Of a DNA stretch of 64,000 nucleotides, positions 35,499-47,016 are shown in pieces. Under the pieces are notes generated by a model that did no database searches, had not been told where the DNA came from, and saw only the letters and a list, made by a program, of their open reading frames with translations. This DNA is from Marsupella aquatica (Eukaryota; Marchantiophyta), in assembly GCA_973895155.1 (NCBI GenBank), contig OZ316891.1, positions 8,122,001 through 8,186,000 of the forward strand, given 5' to 3'. The first letter of the stretch is position 1. Each line of letters begins with the position of its first letter. The position numbers and the translations under genes are program-made.

Positions 35499-35900
35499 TA
35501 CTGGATCATGATGCTTGGGCTCCCCTACTCGAGTTTTCACAGGTCGGCAGGGATTAGGGTATAGACACGGGTTTAGGGTTTAGGGTCACGGAGGGTTGAG
35601 GGAAAATGCGGTCATCATTTGTACTGTACAGTCTACCGTGTCTAAGTGCAAGCTCCCGGGAAGACACCCCAAGCCTGCAGTTATCCACGTTCTGCACTTC
35701 TCCATATGTGTTTGTTGCACTTTCCAATAAGTGCCTATGAAATCACTTATGCACTTCCACAAATGTTTTGTCAGGTCATACGCATGGACTTCTCATACCC
35801 AGAATCCTCATAGTCCACCATTCAACTGAATAAGTGCATGAAACTACAATCTGTAGTTGTTTGTTGCACTTATCAAAAAATGCTTCTAACATATGTGTTG
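35499..35900. other. Spacer
   Basis: No gene. Contains a short TTTAGGGTTTAGGGT telomere-like run at about 35572-35586, too short to be a telomeric array. Confidence 0.5.
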
Positions 35901-36192
35901 CAGTCATTGATTAATGCATCTGTACTCTTATAGAATGAAAACGCCCTGATGTATATGTCCTTTAGTGATGGGCAACCTGCACTTACAGACGGTGCATTTT
36001 GAGGTGCATTTACAAAGAATTTGCTCTATATTGAGGGACTACAGTCATTGATTAATGCATTTGTACTCTTATAGAATGAAAACGCCCTTATATGTATGTC
36101 CTTTAGTGATGGGCAACGTGCACTTACAGACGGTGCATTGGTGCATTTTTAGGTGCATTTACAAAGAATTTGCTCTATTATTGAGGGACTAC
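35901..36192. repeat. 141-bp direct repeat, two copies
   Basis: Copies begin CAGTCATTGATTAATGCAT at 35901 and 36042. The second carries a small internal insertion of GTGCATTG type. The copies are otherwise nearly identical. Confidence 0.92.
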
Positions 36193-36360
36193 ACGACTAC
36201 CCTTGTGCAGTTACCCAAGGAATGCAGTTATACACGCTGCAGGGTACACTGTAGTTCCTCTTGGGGATGGGTTACCCTACACGTTTTTCTCCATTCGACA
36301 GTGTTCACATGTGAGCCTCATGATAACAGACAGTCTAATGTCAGTGGAGAATAGGAGGTG
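36193..36360. other. Spacer left of retrotransposon insertion
   Basis: The right end (about 36340-36372) resembles 39481-39535 in the kelch gene leader (GGAGA-x-AGGAGGTGGTG ... CTGTAGTG), so it is the left part of a duplicated segment. Confidence 0.5.
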
Positions 36361-36372
36361 GTGACTGTAGTG
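36361..36372. repeat. Target-site duplication, left copy
   Basis: GTGACTGTAGTG is repeated exactly at 39367-39378, immediately outside the two ends of the retrotransposon. Confidence 0.85.
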
Positions 36373-39366
36373 AAATATATATATCACATTGCCCAAGGGC
36401 AAAAAAATGCCGAACCGGGAGACATGATCCCAATGGCAAAGAAACCCAATGAAGGAAAGGAAAAGGGGGAAGGGCCCCAAGAAAAACATGCCAAGGGGAC
36501 CCCAACCAACAGACAACGAAGAAGCAGGGGCCAAATACAGGAACCAACCAAAGAGCCAAGAAGGCCTACACCCTACTGAGCGGAGAACTGAAAAGCCTGG
36601 TAGAGCTCTGGAGTAAACCGCATAGGAGGGTCACGTAGCGGAACCTACCGGGAAGCCCTAAAACCAACTGCCTCAACCCTACAAAAGGAGGGTGAAAGCC
36701 TGGGCCCGCTGAAGAGCCACAGACACCCGCTGCCGAAAAAAGGCGGTGAGGACAGAAACAGGGGGGAAAGGCCTCCGCTCAATACAAAACACTGCACAGG
36801 CCCGTAAGAACTGGTCAAAGGTAGGGTGGAGAGCACCAAAAACCTCAAGGGCAAGCAGGTAGAAAAGGTCCCCCGGGTAGCGAACCGCATAGGCCTGCCT
36901 CCTCCGTGAGCCGAGCTGCCTTGGCTGCAGCATGGCCAGGCACATGGACAGCGACCACAACATGGCTCCCCCAGTAGGGTCAGCAACAACAACATCCCCA
37001 AGAGCACGAAACCCAGCCCTAGAAAAGACCAGATCCGCGCGCCGCCGGTCACCAAAACCATCCCGAGGGGGAAGAACATGTCGTTGCTCCATGGTGACAT
37101 GGTAACCAGAGTCCCGTGCAATGGCAGCCACCACATCCCGTATGTCATCATGGGTGGCAGTCCGCTCACTCCTGTGGCCGCACCAGAGAATATGAACTCT
37201 CAACAAATCCAACGATGCCCCACAAACACACGTGGGTTGGCCAAGAAGGCAAGGGTGAGGAAGTCCCAATCGAAGGCGCAACGAAGTGGTAAAGAGAAAG
37301 GAGCTCAGACAGAAAGGGGCCCACAAAGGACTTGCAGATAACCAAGCTCCAGAACCCGTACCCGCGCAAGAGGAGGCGAGCACGAACCAAGTTGGAAGGT
37401 GCATCGGAGAGCATGCTGGAAAGGGTGTGACGGTGCATGCGATCGGAGATCACCTGCTGGACACGGTCCAGACTGTCAAGAACCACCTCCATGAAATGAG
37501 GAACAACGGCCTGAACAACCTCGGGCAGGAGAGAACCGGTGTGGCGAAGGCAGATCTGGAAGGGGAGAACTCCCTCCTCAACCCCCATGACATGGTCAAA
37601 GAGTATGGGCTGGAGATCCACAATGAAACGAGCAGCAAGGGCAGGGGCCACCTGCGCCCAACTCCCAAGGAATGCACAAGGGGCAATAGAAACAGCCAAG
37701 GAAATACCCATGCCACTGCCGGAAGGCGGTAGGGCAGCCTGCCGAGCGGCAAAAGAACCATCCTCTCCGTCAAGGGCTCCAGGGCCAATAAGGTGTCCAA
37801 AGGTCCCCATCACAGTGGTGTCAAAGGATGACAACAATGACAAAAACAAAGGAGTGGGCGGAACAGTCCGAAGCAGGTATGAGGGGCGGCGGGCAAAGCA
37901 CTGGACCAAAATCATGAAGGCAATCTGAACGTCGCCAAGGGCCACCAACTGGGCGATGTGAAGAACATCCTGAGATAATGCCACCTGCAAAAAGTCACGG
38001 ACAAAAGCATCCTCCCCAAATGGGACCCCAAGGACCCGAATGCCCTCCTCACGAAGGGGGACACCAAGTGGAGGGGAGAAAGAATCCGGGAGAGGATGCG
38101 GAGACCAGACCCCGCACTTCCGAGACTATACCGAAAGGCCAAGAAGCGCCAACTGGTCAACAAAGTGGAGATAAGCAACACCAAGGATTGAGGTGGGCCC
38201 AACCAGATGAGTGTCATCAGCAATGGACGGAAACATGCACCCCGGAAAGGCAAGTGAAGAGGCCCGGAGAGCCCGAAAGTGTGCCATGGCAAATAAAGCC
38301 CCACCAATGGGATCCCCCTGCCGAGTACAAGACTCAGAAAGAATAGTCGTGGAAGAGCCAGGACTAAGGCGATCAGGATAGAACAACAGGGCAGGAATCC
38401 CATAGAAGGCCCGAACAAAAGGAATGAGGGATGCAATCTCCCCACCCGCCTCCTGCAACTCCTCAAAAATAGCACGTCGAGAGACAGTGTTGAAGGCGTT
38501 GGCCACGTCCACCTGGAGGACCGCCCACTCAGGATGGATATCCGCGATCGCACGCAGGCCATGCACAACACTCTCACAACCCCCAGGGGTGGCCACTCCA
38601 AACTGATGAGGGGAGAGGTGAGAAGCAAAACGTGACCGAGTCTGAAAGCAAACACAACGACTGATCATCCGATAAAGAACCTCACCAATAGCGAGGGGCC
38701 GCACCCCAGAAGGCGCCTTAGCCATGGCCACGAGACGGCTGGCCCCCAGGAGCCTGGCCATAACTGGAGGAATACGGCCCCCGGCAACATGCGCACAAAC
38801 ATGGAAAAGCTGAGAAAAGCCTGATGCTGAGTCATCAGGAAGAAAGCAGTCCCGTAAGTGCTCAAACATCATCCCCGAGACACCGGCAGCCGAAAGGCGG
38901 GGGAGGTGAAGGAAAACAGAAATGAACACCTCCCTGGATAGGGAAAACTCATACTCGGGTACAAAGTTGGCAACAAGCCCCGGGACTTCGACAGACACCG
39001 GGGGATGAAGGGACCAAAGAGCGGCAATGGTCTCCTCCGAGGAAGGTGCAGGCGCGAGGCTCACAAGAAGGGGGGTGAACAGGTAGGCCCCCCACCGGAG
39101 AGGAAGGTGGGGAAACAAGAGGAACAGGAGGGCAATCAGGGGGGTGAACCGGAAGGTACACCGGAGGAGAAAAGGGTGGGGCAGCAAAGGGAACAGGAGG
39201 GGCGGCAACAACAGGGGTAAAAACAGGAGTGGAAAGGGGGTCGGAAAAAGGAGGTCACATGTCGGGACGGGATTGGGGCCGGCCGCATGCACGGCCACAA
39301 AACCCGGAGGAGGTCCGGGGGAGGGGGGGGGGGCCGAGAGCAGGAAATCAATTTCTGACAATTCGT
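36373..39366 (-). mobile_element. 5'-truncated non-LTR retrotransposon with RT and endonuclease-like C-terminus
   Basis: The element is bounded by a 12-bp target-site duplication. On the minus strand it starts inside an ORF, so the 5' end is truncated. It ends with GGGCAATGTGATATATATAT, a short TA tail instead of poly(A). The order RT, then cysteine/histidine zinc-like motif, then PD-(D/E)XK-like motif is that of restriction-like-endonuclease (RLE) non-LTR elements such as the R2/R4/Utopia groups. It differs from the APE-type L1 LINE at the left of the window. The length is 2994 bp. Two other fragments of the family are in the window (24722-25060 and 49475-49695), all in the same orientation. 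Confidence 0.85.
36679..39366 (-). pseudogene. Retrotransposon polyprotein (RT + RLE-like), one stop and one frameshift
   Basis: The frame runs from the truncated end at 39366. Motif A is VLQVDVANAFNTVSR, motif B SCTRQGDPIGGALFA and motif C SIADDTHLVG. A single in-frame TAG (38126-38128) is followed by continuous coding in the same frame to about 37225. There the reading shifts to the frame that ends at 36679. That frame carries CVCGASLDLLRVHILWCGHR (C-x-C ... H-x3-C) and RRADLVF followed by DVVVADP, which fits an RLE active-site pattern. Apart from these two lesions the ORF is intact, so the insertion is fairly recent. The long plus-strand ORFs over it are shadows. Confidence 0.8.
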
Positions 39367-39378
39367 GTGACTGTAGTG
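39367..39378. repeat. Target-site duplication, right copy
   Basis: The same 12 bases as 36361-36372. The sequence after it (GCATTTTAGCGC) is also found uninterrupted after CTGTAGTG in the second leader copy at 39530-39550, which shows the empty-site arrangement. Confidence 0.85.
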
Positions 39379-39699
39379 GCATTTTAGCGCGACAGAGGTG
39401 TGTCTGTAGACGGTTTGCTGAATTCCGTGCTCTGCTGTTTTTTCCTTTCATATGTAGCCTCATGGAAAGAGACTGTCAACGTCAATAAATCTGGAGACAG
39501 GAGGTGGTGGTTGGAATTTGACGCTGAGAACTGTAGTGGCATTTTAGCGCAACAGAGTTCTTTGTGGGACCCGAGTTCGCTGAATATCGTGCTGCAGATT
39601 CTTCGTTTCCGAATTTCGACGGAGTTGCTCGTTGCAACAAACAGTTTCTCATTAAACAACACCGTCATCGGCGTTGACTGAGGTTAGTAAAGGACGGGG
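39379..39699 (+). promoter_or_regulatory. Kelch gene upstream/leader region with duplicated segment
   Basis: CTGTAGTGGCATTTTAGCGC occurs at about 39371 and again at about 39531, followed each time by a similar ACAGAG ... GCTGAAT ... CGTGCT series. The leader or promoter has therefore been duplicated at a period of about 160 bp. Confidence 0.6.
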
Positions 39700-40944
39700 A
39701 TGATGGAAGAAGAGAAGGCAAGGAATGCATTGGCTCTAGGCACAGAGATCGATGCTAGAATCCAGAGATCCGGTGAACAAGCTGAGCAACCTAGGGCGAG
39801 GGCAAGAGTGAAGGGTCAGGAAGAGGAGCTTCTTCCGGGGCTCCCTATTGAGTTGACGTTAGACCAGATTGTGCCAAAGCTATCTTGGAGGGTTTTTCAC
39901 ATCCTGTCATCCGTAAGTCGTGCCTGGCATACAGCAATTCGAAGCCGCCAGGTCTACGATGCAAGAATTCGCTTTCAGTCAACAGAGACACTTGTTGTGC
40001 TCAATCATAGCCCCTCTAAACATGTTCAAGCGCTTGCTCTCTATTCTATGGGAGACCAATCTTTCTATCAACTTCCTCAATTCCCAATCTCGGATAAAGG
40101 AATCCCAAAGGGCTGCCAGTGCATTTCCGTGGATGGTAAAGTATACGTCTTGGGAGGAGGGCAGGATATCTCTCGCATGCGGGAGGTATATGTGTTGGAT
40201 CTGGCCGAGCATAGGGAGTGGAGACAGTGCGCAAGTATGAAAGAACCAAGACGAAACTTCGGGTGTGGCATCAAAGATGGGAAGATTTATGTATTTGGGG
40301 GTATTTTTCTCAACTATAAGCGTGAATGTGAGGTGTATGACCCCAAGTTAGACGCCTGGGCTTCTATAATGCCCATGAAGCATAAGCGGTGTGGGACGCG
40401 CGTTACAACTTTTGGAGAGGAGATGATGGTGTATGGTGGACATGTAGATACGATTGGTGATCCTGGATTTGATAAGAGTTATAATGTCGATGTTTGGTCG
40501 TCAAATACCTTACGAGATGCTTTCTTTTTGGAGGTTTATCAGCCTGGGAACAATGAGTGGAGACTCGTCAAACCTTTTAGGAAAATGAATTCGCAAATAT
40601 TGTTTACGGGGCAAGGAAAATTATGGAAGATTGACCGCTTTGGAAGATTGGCACGTAATTCTGATATTGATAAAGATACTTGGGTAGATGTATTTGGACC
40701 AAGCTTCTATGCTTCGTTTCTGCATGCTGTTCATGCTACAAATGATGAGCTTTTAGCAATCGTGAAGTATGATGACATGGGTCACATATGCCTCATCCAA
40801 AGCGAATGGTGCGGAAGCGAGAACGAAGGCAGCGAGCATGAAGAAATCAATAATGACGAAGGAGAACTCGAGTGGGAAATACTTAGCTGTCCTGTCTCGT
40901 TTGAACATTTGGGTACGTGTTTGATTAGTTGTATTGAGCTTTGA
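39700..40944 (+). CDS. F-box/kelch-repeat protein
   Basis: A 414-residue single-exon ORF. The F-box lies at about residues 44-90 (LLPGLPIELTLDQIVPKL ... VSRAWHTAIRS). Kelch repeats follow: residues about 141-190 (GKVYVLGGG ... W) and 190-240 (GKIYVFGG ... YDPKLDAWASIMPM), then weaker blades to about 370. Such proteins are substrate receptors of SCF ubiquitin ligases: the F-box binds SKP1 and the kelch propeller binds the target. The target is unknown. The C-terminus is acidic (residues about 375-395). A good donor at 40913 (GTACGT) could splice to 41164, replacing the last 11 residues with about 34 others. Either end is possible. The two starting methionines follow a duplicated leader. Confidence 0.85.
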   Translation: MMEEEKARNALALGTEIDARIQRSGEQAEQPRARARVKGQEEELLPGLPIELTLDQIVPKLSWRVFHILSSVSRAWHTAIRSRQVYDARIRFQSTETLVVLNHSPSKHVQALALYSMGDQSFYQLPQFPISDKGIPKGCQCISVDGKVYVLGGGQDISRMREVYVLDLAEHREWRQCASMKEPRRNFGCGIKDGKIYVFGGIFLNYKRECEVYDPKLDAWASIMPMKHKRCGTRVTTFGEEMMVYGGHVDTIGDPGFDKSYNVDVWSSNTLRDAFFLEVYQPGNNEWRLVKPFRKMNSQILFTGQGKLWKIDRFGRLARNSDIDKDTWVDVFGPSFYASFLHAVHATNDELLAIVKYDDMGHICLIQSEWCGSENEGSEHEEINNDEGELEWEILSCPVSFEHLGTCLISCIEL

Positions 40945-42438
40945 GCTGGTGTCTTCTCCAATTTTTTACGAGGCCAAAAAGCGTTTGATTGGTCATGCCT
41001 TAGTTAGGAATGTTGGGTTCCAACCGTGTGCTTCTCTAGTCAACTTAATAGGAGGCGGCGTGCTAGAGATTTCAGGGATCTGTGAGTTTACCCGATTGTC
41101 ATTTGGGACTGAGTTTGTCCTCGTGTAAACTGTTTTTGCATTCCTTTAAAGTGGCCCCTGCAGATCAAGATGAAGTGATATTCGGAAAACCTGCTCTAAT
41201 TGACAAGTTTTTGAAATTTCGCTGCATCTATTCTCTAGCGTCTTTACAAACACCAGGTTCCTGAGAACTCTGGGTTATGGTGACTGTTTTTGTCTCGCAA
41301 CCGGGTACAAACAATGGACACACTCGAGGATTAACTGGAGCATGCGGTCTCATCTAATGCGCTATATAAACACAGGGTCTCAATTACAAGAGAGTAGATC
41401 TTCCAATGATTACAACCACTGGTCGTTTTAACATCTGTGAGACCCGCAAGTTCGGGGAGAGGAGAGGAAGGGAGAGGGGGAACAAGGAGAAAAACAACCT
41501 TCTCCCACGCCTGCACCTCATGAACACTGTAATCCGCCTTGAGCTCTCCCACGCGAGCCACTACCCTTGCCTAACCTCAGCATAGTCTATGCAACACACA
41601 TGCATTGGTAGATAGAAATGATGTTTCTTAATATTATACCTCTCAGACACAGCTCTTCAAGTTCCTCCACATAATCAAAAGAGGGAAGAGCTTGATTTGA
41701 AATGCCATCAAGCCATTGATTTGAAATGCCATCAAGCCCATCGTAAGCAGTTTTAGAGATGCTTTCAAATGTAAAATCCTGTGAGAATTGAACACCATCC
41801 TCGAAGTTGTGGGTAGGACACTTTCTATTGACTGGCTGTTCATACATTTCTGGGGTAGACCAAGGATACTACCTGGATTGATGTGTCTTTAGCTGCTAAA
41901 AGGATTTACTTAATCCTATAGCTTGTCATACTAACTCAAACTATCTTGACTGAACTAGAAGTTGCTCAATCTGATGCTGCGTCAATTCTACTCATTAAAG
42001 CTGATGGATTGAGGAGTAACGAGAATAGACAATTAGGTCCTGAGGTAGCAAGCAAAAATCTGACAATGAATGTCATAACCTAACCACACTCGTGTTACCT
42101 TGATGCGTAACTCAATTCTTCTACGATTGGACAATTACATAAATGGTACAGATACAGCAAGTCCATAGCGAGTGCCAAATTCAGAGCTCGACGCTACAGG
42201 AGAGTGTGTACACCTCAGCTAGCCTTGTTGCAGTAGCTCCTAATTTTCTACAATTGACAATTAAATAAATGATACAGATACTGAATAATACAGGAACTAC
42301 AAGGAGTGTAACGACACGTAAGCTACTTCATGTACATGAGTAAGGTGAGAAGGTCCGCTTGTATAGTCTTTAGCATTATGGGTACAATTCTATACTCGGG
42401 CTCCTTCAACATCTGAATTTTCGACAAATAAATAGTTT
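40945..42438. other. Intergenic between kelch gene and SPD1-like gene (tail to tail)
   Basis: No further gene. A 24-bp tandem duplication (TTGATTTGAAATGCCATCAA core) lies at 41692-41739. A diverged repeat of a TTCTAC-ATTG-ACAATTA-ATAAATG-TACAGATAC string recurs at about 42118 and 42247. Confidence 0.5.
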
Positions 42439-45400
42439 CTATCGCGGTCTGACACCACGAGGACCACGCTTTGATCCCCTTTTACCAGGGGATCCTGTCC
42501 CGCCATACCCAAACTCCTCATCGAATTCTTCCCAACTTCCTCCTCTCTTTCCGACATAACTGAATCCGGGCGCCACCCTATCCGACATGGCATCTTTGTC
42601 TGGAACATACCCTGGCAGACGACATAACCACCGAGTCAACAATCTTCAAGGGTCATTTACTTTGGCTTGACGTACTAGCAATGAATTACAATCAACGAGG
42701 GTCCGCTGTTTTCAATCCCGTTTGCATTGGTTCGTGCACAAATTTACGGGCTATAATCCCTGGGGCTTTCACTTCTACACGTCTTCGTTCTACAGCGCTT
42801 AAAGCACCTTTTCCATCAATGGGCTTTCCATCAATGGGTTCATAGTAAGTCCCGTCTTTAAAGGGGGGATCACATTAATTCCATTCCTAATTTAGGACGA
42901 TGAGAAGGTAACGACCCTGGTATCGCCAGTCAGAAAATATAGCATCGAGATATTGGACCCTTCTGGGACAGCCAAATCGAAAGGGCCAGGGCATTGTCAG
43001 GCCAAAAAGGATACGAGCGTTCTTTGAGATATCTGGAGAGTGGTAATCAATCATCTAGATCCAGCTAAATAAAACAAATTGACCCACTTCGTTGCACCGA
43101 ACACAAGTTAGCCTGTGAGAGGAAAGGACATTTACCAAGTTTGGATGCCCAATTGTATGTCTCCTGTGCATCTTCAAGCGTAGATCGGAATCCAGTCATG
43201 GAAATCATCCCACTTCCGAAAGTATTTTCCAAATCAGAGGAACCATCCAGCCGGCCAGTACCGGTGACATCATATACCTTCCTTTCGATGACAACCTTGT
43301 ACTTGTCATCCCTTGTTCTAATCTGTAGAACAAGTAACAAAAGTCAATCTGTGATTGTCAAGCTTCTAAGTCGCGAAGTGTACAATACTGAAGGACAGGC
43401 TATAGTAGCACCCTTGTAATTCCATCAAAACATGGTGCTATCTATCAAGATATTATGTCGATCAGAAAAGGAGCGCCCATTCAAAATGCTACATTTCAGG
43501 TGTACTCTTACGTATTAAGGTGTACTTTTACGTATTAAAGTAAGCAACATTCCAGCGAATTTAACCCTCCGTTCCTTTGTTAAAATAAACAATGATTCTC
43601 TCAATTTTTGTCAGCAAACTCACAACATCGACCAGTTTCAGGGAACCGGAGCTACATGTCAGATTATCGAGATTTTATCCCTTTTTCTTTCCTTATCTAC
43701 TTCAATCATCTAAAACCACAGCAGTGAAAATTGTAAGCATGAAAGAAATGTGAACTTACTTCAACCATTGGCCTTCGTCCATGGAGCAAAGCGTCAACAC
43801 TTCTATCGGTCTGCACAACATTGGTGATCCATCAGCTACTGAGAACTGAGACCCGCTCAGTATTTGGCCACTTGACGACAGAAAATCGGACTAGCCTTTT
43901 GCCAACTGTAGTGACTTTTGATGACTTCAGAATGTACAACATGTCCCACTGCTATATGACATGAACCAATTTTCCAGGAGAGAACGTTTCGCAGAATCTA
44001 CCTGATGAGCAACCCAATGGCTTCTCTCGTGCATTTCTATGAGAATTGGAAATGTAGAAGGTGCCTTCCGCTCCAGAACACTCTTTTGAGTACCTCTTGA
44101 CCGTGCTTCTTCATCTCCAAGGGTGACAGTTTGAACGCCACCAACCTGACAATCACGTAACAAAATGAGAATAACTTCATCGTGTAGGCCAGAGACACAA
44201 GCCTCGTACATTGCAAATAACTAATACTGCTTACCAGGTCAGAAAGAGTTGGATTTTTAATGATATTTTCCAGCATTTGTCCGTGGGCGGTTCCTACAAG
44301 CATCACTCCTCGCTCGGCAATGGTTCGGCAAGCCAGCGCCTCTGCCTCTGTACCGATCTCATCAACAATCACCACCTCTGGCATATGATTTTCCACCGCC
44401 TCTACCATGACCTTATGCTGCAAAGACGGATCAGGAACCTGCATTCGGCGAGCTCCTCCTATAGCTGGATGAGGCACATCACCATCACCGCCAATTTCAT
44501 TGCTGGTGTCGACAATGACCTATAACACGATAGAGCATTATTGCTTGTAAAACGTCTAGAAACATCCTAGGCAGGTTCAGAACTCGCACCATACGTGGCA
44601 GGCCTTTCTTTTGCAGTGGCATTCAGATCAGCGAGCACGTACAAGCGATAACGGTTTCTGAACAGAATGAATTCTCAAAACGACATGTCTATTGACAGAA
44701 GGAACCTAAGACTAAATCAATTTAAAATTGACGAGCTTCACAGCCCACTTGAATTAGTTTGTATGAGATCGCCTTCACTTACCACTCTCTTGTGAAGCTC
44801 ATCTGCTAAAACTCGCGCAATCTCCCTGATCACGGTTGTCTTTCCCACTCCAGGTCTGCATTGTACCATCAAGCTTGATTTACAAATCCACTAAATGATA
44901 CTTTTCCGACACTCTACCCAAATACAACTTTGATTATATCTTCACAAGTCAGCATATGCCATGAACACTTACTCCCTTCAATTGCTTGGTCAACTGAACC
45001 TCCTCTGCAGAGAGCAACTCAGAAACATGCCCAATCCTGGAGCTTATTGATCGAATCCAAATGCCTGGGAGAAATGTGTCGTTGTCATTAACCAAAACAA
45101 AGTAAATTACCTTCCAAGGAAAAGAATACTCTGTCCGTGATGTAAGAGATCCCGAACCATGTCAACATGGCCCGTGACAGCGCGGCCAACTCGACATGTT
45201 AAGCCCACAATTTGACCTTTACGACTTCGAATTCCAGATATTCTGTGCAAGGTGCCTTCGATTCCGGCTCTGTTATCTCCACCAAACTCCCCAACAGCAG
45301 ATTGAGCAGCAACGAGATCCTCTCTAGTGATCTGATACAACAGGACAGGGAAGCTCATGTCATTGCCTTCCTTGGGGCAAAGCACTAAGCGGAGAAATGT

Positions 45401-47016
45401 ATGACATTTGGAGTCTACGAGCAGGAAGAGCAGGCAATGGAGGCAACTTTGATTGAAAGTCTCTCAAGCTCGGAATCTGCCAAAAGTTGCAAAGATAACT
45501 AGCCGAGCATCCTCGCAAGCACACTTTCTCATGATTATTTTACCTCCTCATCTCTCAGAAATTCACCAGCACCGTCACCGAGGAATCGAGCTTCTGGAAG
45601 GCGGCCCAGATCCAATATAACCTACAAGGTTGCCATCAAAATGGATAACCTGTGTCAGGTGGATTGTGTCGGAAGGTTCGCATTGATAAAAACCTTGACT
45701 TCCATTAGAGGTTTGAAAACAATTTCAATCGAAAGAATCGAGAAAATTGCCGAACGCGTTAAACATTCATATCTAAGCATACATGAAGTACCCTACCTAA
45801 TATCTACAGCTCAGTGCTGCCAGCTCATCTTCGATTTGTAACTACTTGCGGCTAATCATACAGCCTCCACAATAAGAACCGCTGGTGGAGCTAAACACGA
45901 ATCCTGTTGCCAGTAACATTGTTCATTTGTTTTGCTTTCTTACAATACTCCACGAGAGGAAGGAAGCTCTCCTACCTCCAGAAGTTCTGCTCTGCGGGGA
46001 TGACGCAAGAGTCTATCACGAAGATCCTCGGGTAAGACCTGCTAACGCATCAAAGCACGAAGTTAAAGTAACTGCACCATAACGAGATACCGCATACAAT
46101 CTCCTAGCATTTCCAAAAAGATGCTGGTCCTGTGAGACCTGGGCAATTCGTCTATACAAATTCAAGCGGTTAGGAAGATGGGGAAGTCGAGATACTGGAC
46201 TTTACGTGCGAAACTAGACGAATTGTGCAGCTTCAAAATGACAAAGATTAGCTTCGATCGCTTTCATATAGAACTTGGCTCAACTTTCGGTGAAGTTGAA
46301 TTTCAAGGTAGGTTTGATAGGCCACAAGAATGATTTACGGTTGGTTCGTTTCTCAGCGGCAGTCTACAAAGTATATGAAATGAGGAGTGCTGCAGTCATT
46401 TCCTAAATCATGTTGGTTATATGGTAACTGAGAGACCGGTATTCATCCCCACCAAAGCCCCAGCTGTACTAGTAATCGATCCCAGGCTCTGGAGAACATG
46501 CCGTAATTGTCGCGATCCATCCTTAGCGTCAAAGAACATAAATCTATCTACCGAGTCAGCCGTACCAAATTTACATAGGAACTGCTTCACTACAGAGCCA
46601 GAAACGGATCAAGAAAACATCCAATTCGACGTGACACGACCGGAAAGCAATACCTGCAAAAGCCTGTTCAGGTCGTCCCGAACCATGACTGCCCCGTCTT
46701 CCATTTCACTTTGCTCTGACACCTTCCTAACTAGACCATCTTCTTCCGCCGGATCATCATGGTCACTCCGAATACTCCCTCCAGAAGAACATGCAATTCT
46801 ATGCCTGAATTTATTCCCTCCGAAAGATGAATGAAGCGTAGAAAGACTACTGAACGGCTGGTATCTAAGGCTTGGCTCAAATCTGTTGGACAGCACTTGA
46901 AAATGTCCTGGCACCAGCAAACACGCGGATTGATCCCGTGAAATCGTCGAGTCATTGGCGGCGACAACACCATGAGCCAGGCACCGGGAACCAGTGGCCT
47001 GGGCGTAAGCCAGCAT
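42439..47016 (-). CDS. SPD1: Plastid SPD1/Ycf45-like AAA-type ATPase, ten exons
   Basis: Minus-strand exons in transcript order: 47016-46654, 46038-45976, 45621-45544, 45331-45111, 44855-44783, 44519-44235, 44145-44002, 43810-43760, 43322-43136 and 42611-42439. They sum to 1638 nt in frame (545 residues). The core holds [21 protein letters not shown], Walker A GRPGVGKT (residues 241-248, split by an intron), [11 protein letters not shown], Walker B VVIVDEIG (about 315-322) and [15 protein letters not shown]. These match the bacterial SpoIIIAA / plastid Ycf45 ATPase family and Arabidopsis SEEDLING PLASTID DEVELOPMENT 1. The N-terminus is rich in Ser/Arg and poor in acids, consistent with a chloroplast transit peptide. 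The C-terminus is a basic Gly/Arg tail. ATG 47016 is the first ATG after an in-frame stop. No R3H motif is apparent. Confidence 0.85.

Noticed and set aside
35572-35586. TTTAGGG-like run
   Set aside because: Only about two units; too short for a telomeric array or an interstitial telomere block.
37286-38346. Several plus-strand ORFs of 120-150 codons
   Set aside because: They are antisense shadows of the minus-strand retrotransposon ORF; they lack domains and are proline/arginine/glutamate-rich from inverted codon bias.
45386-45468. Possible extra exon of the SPD1-like gene encoding [17 protein letters not shown]
   Set aside because: It has a usable acceptor, but no donor was found that keeps frame into the next exon; direct joining at 45331 restores the conserved sequence.
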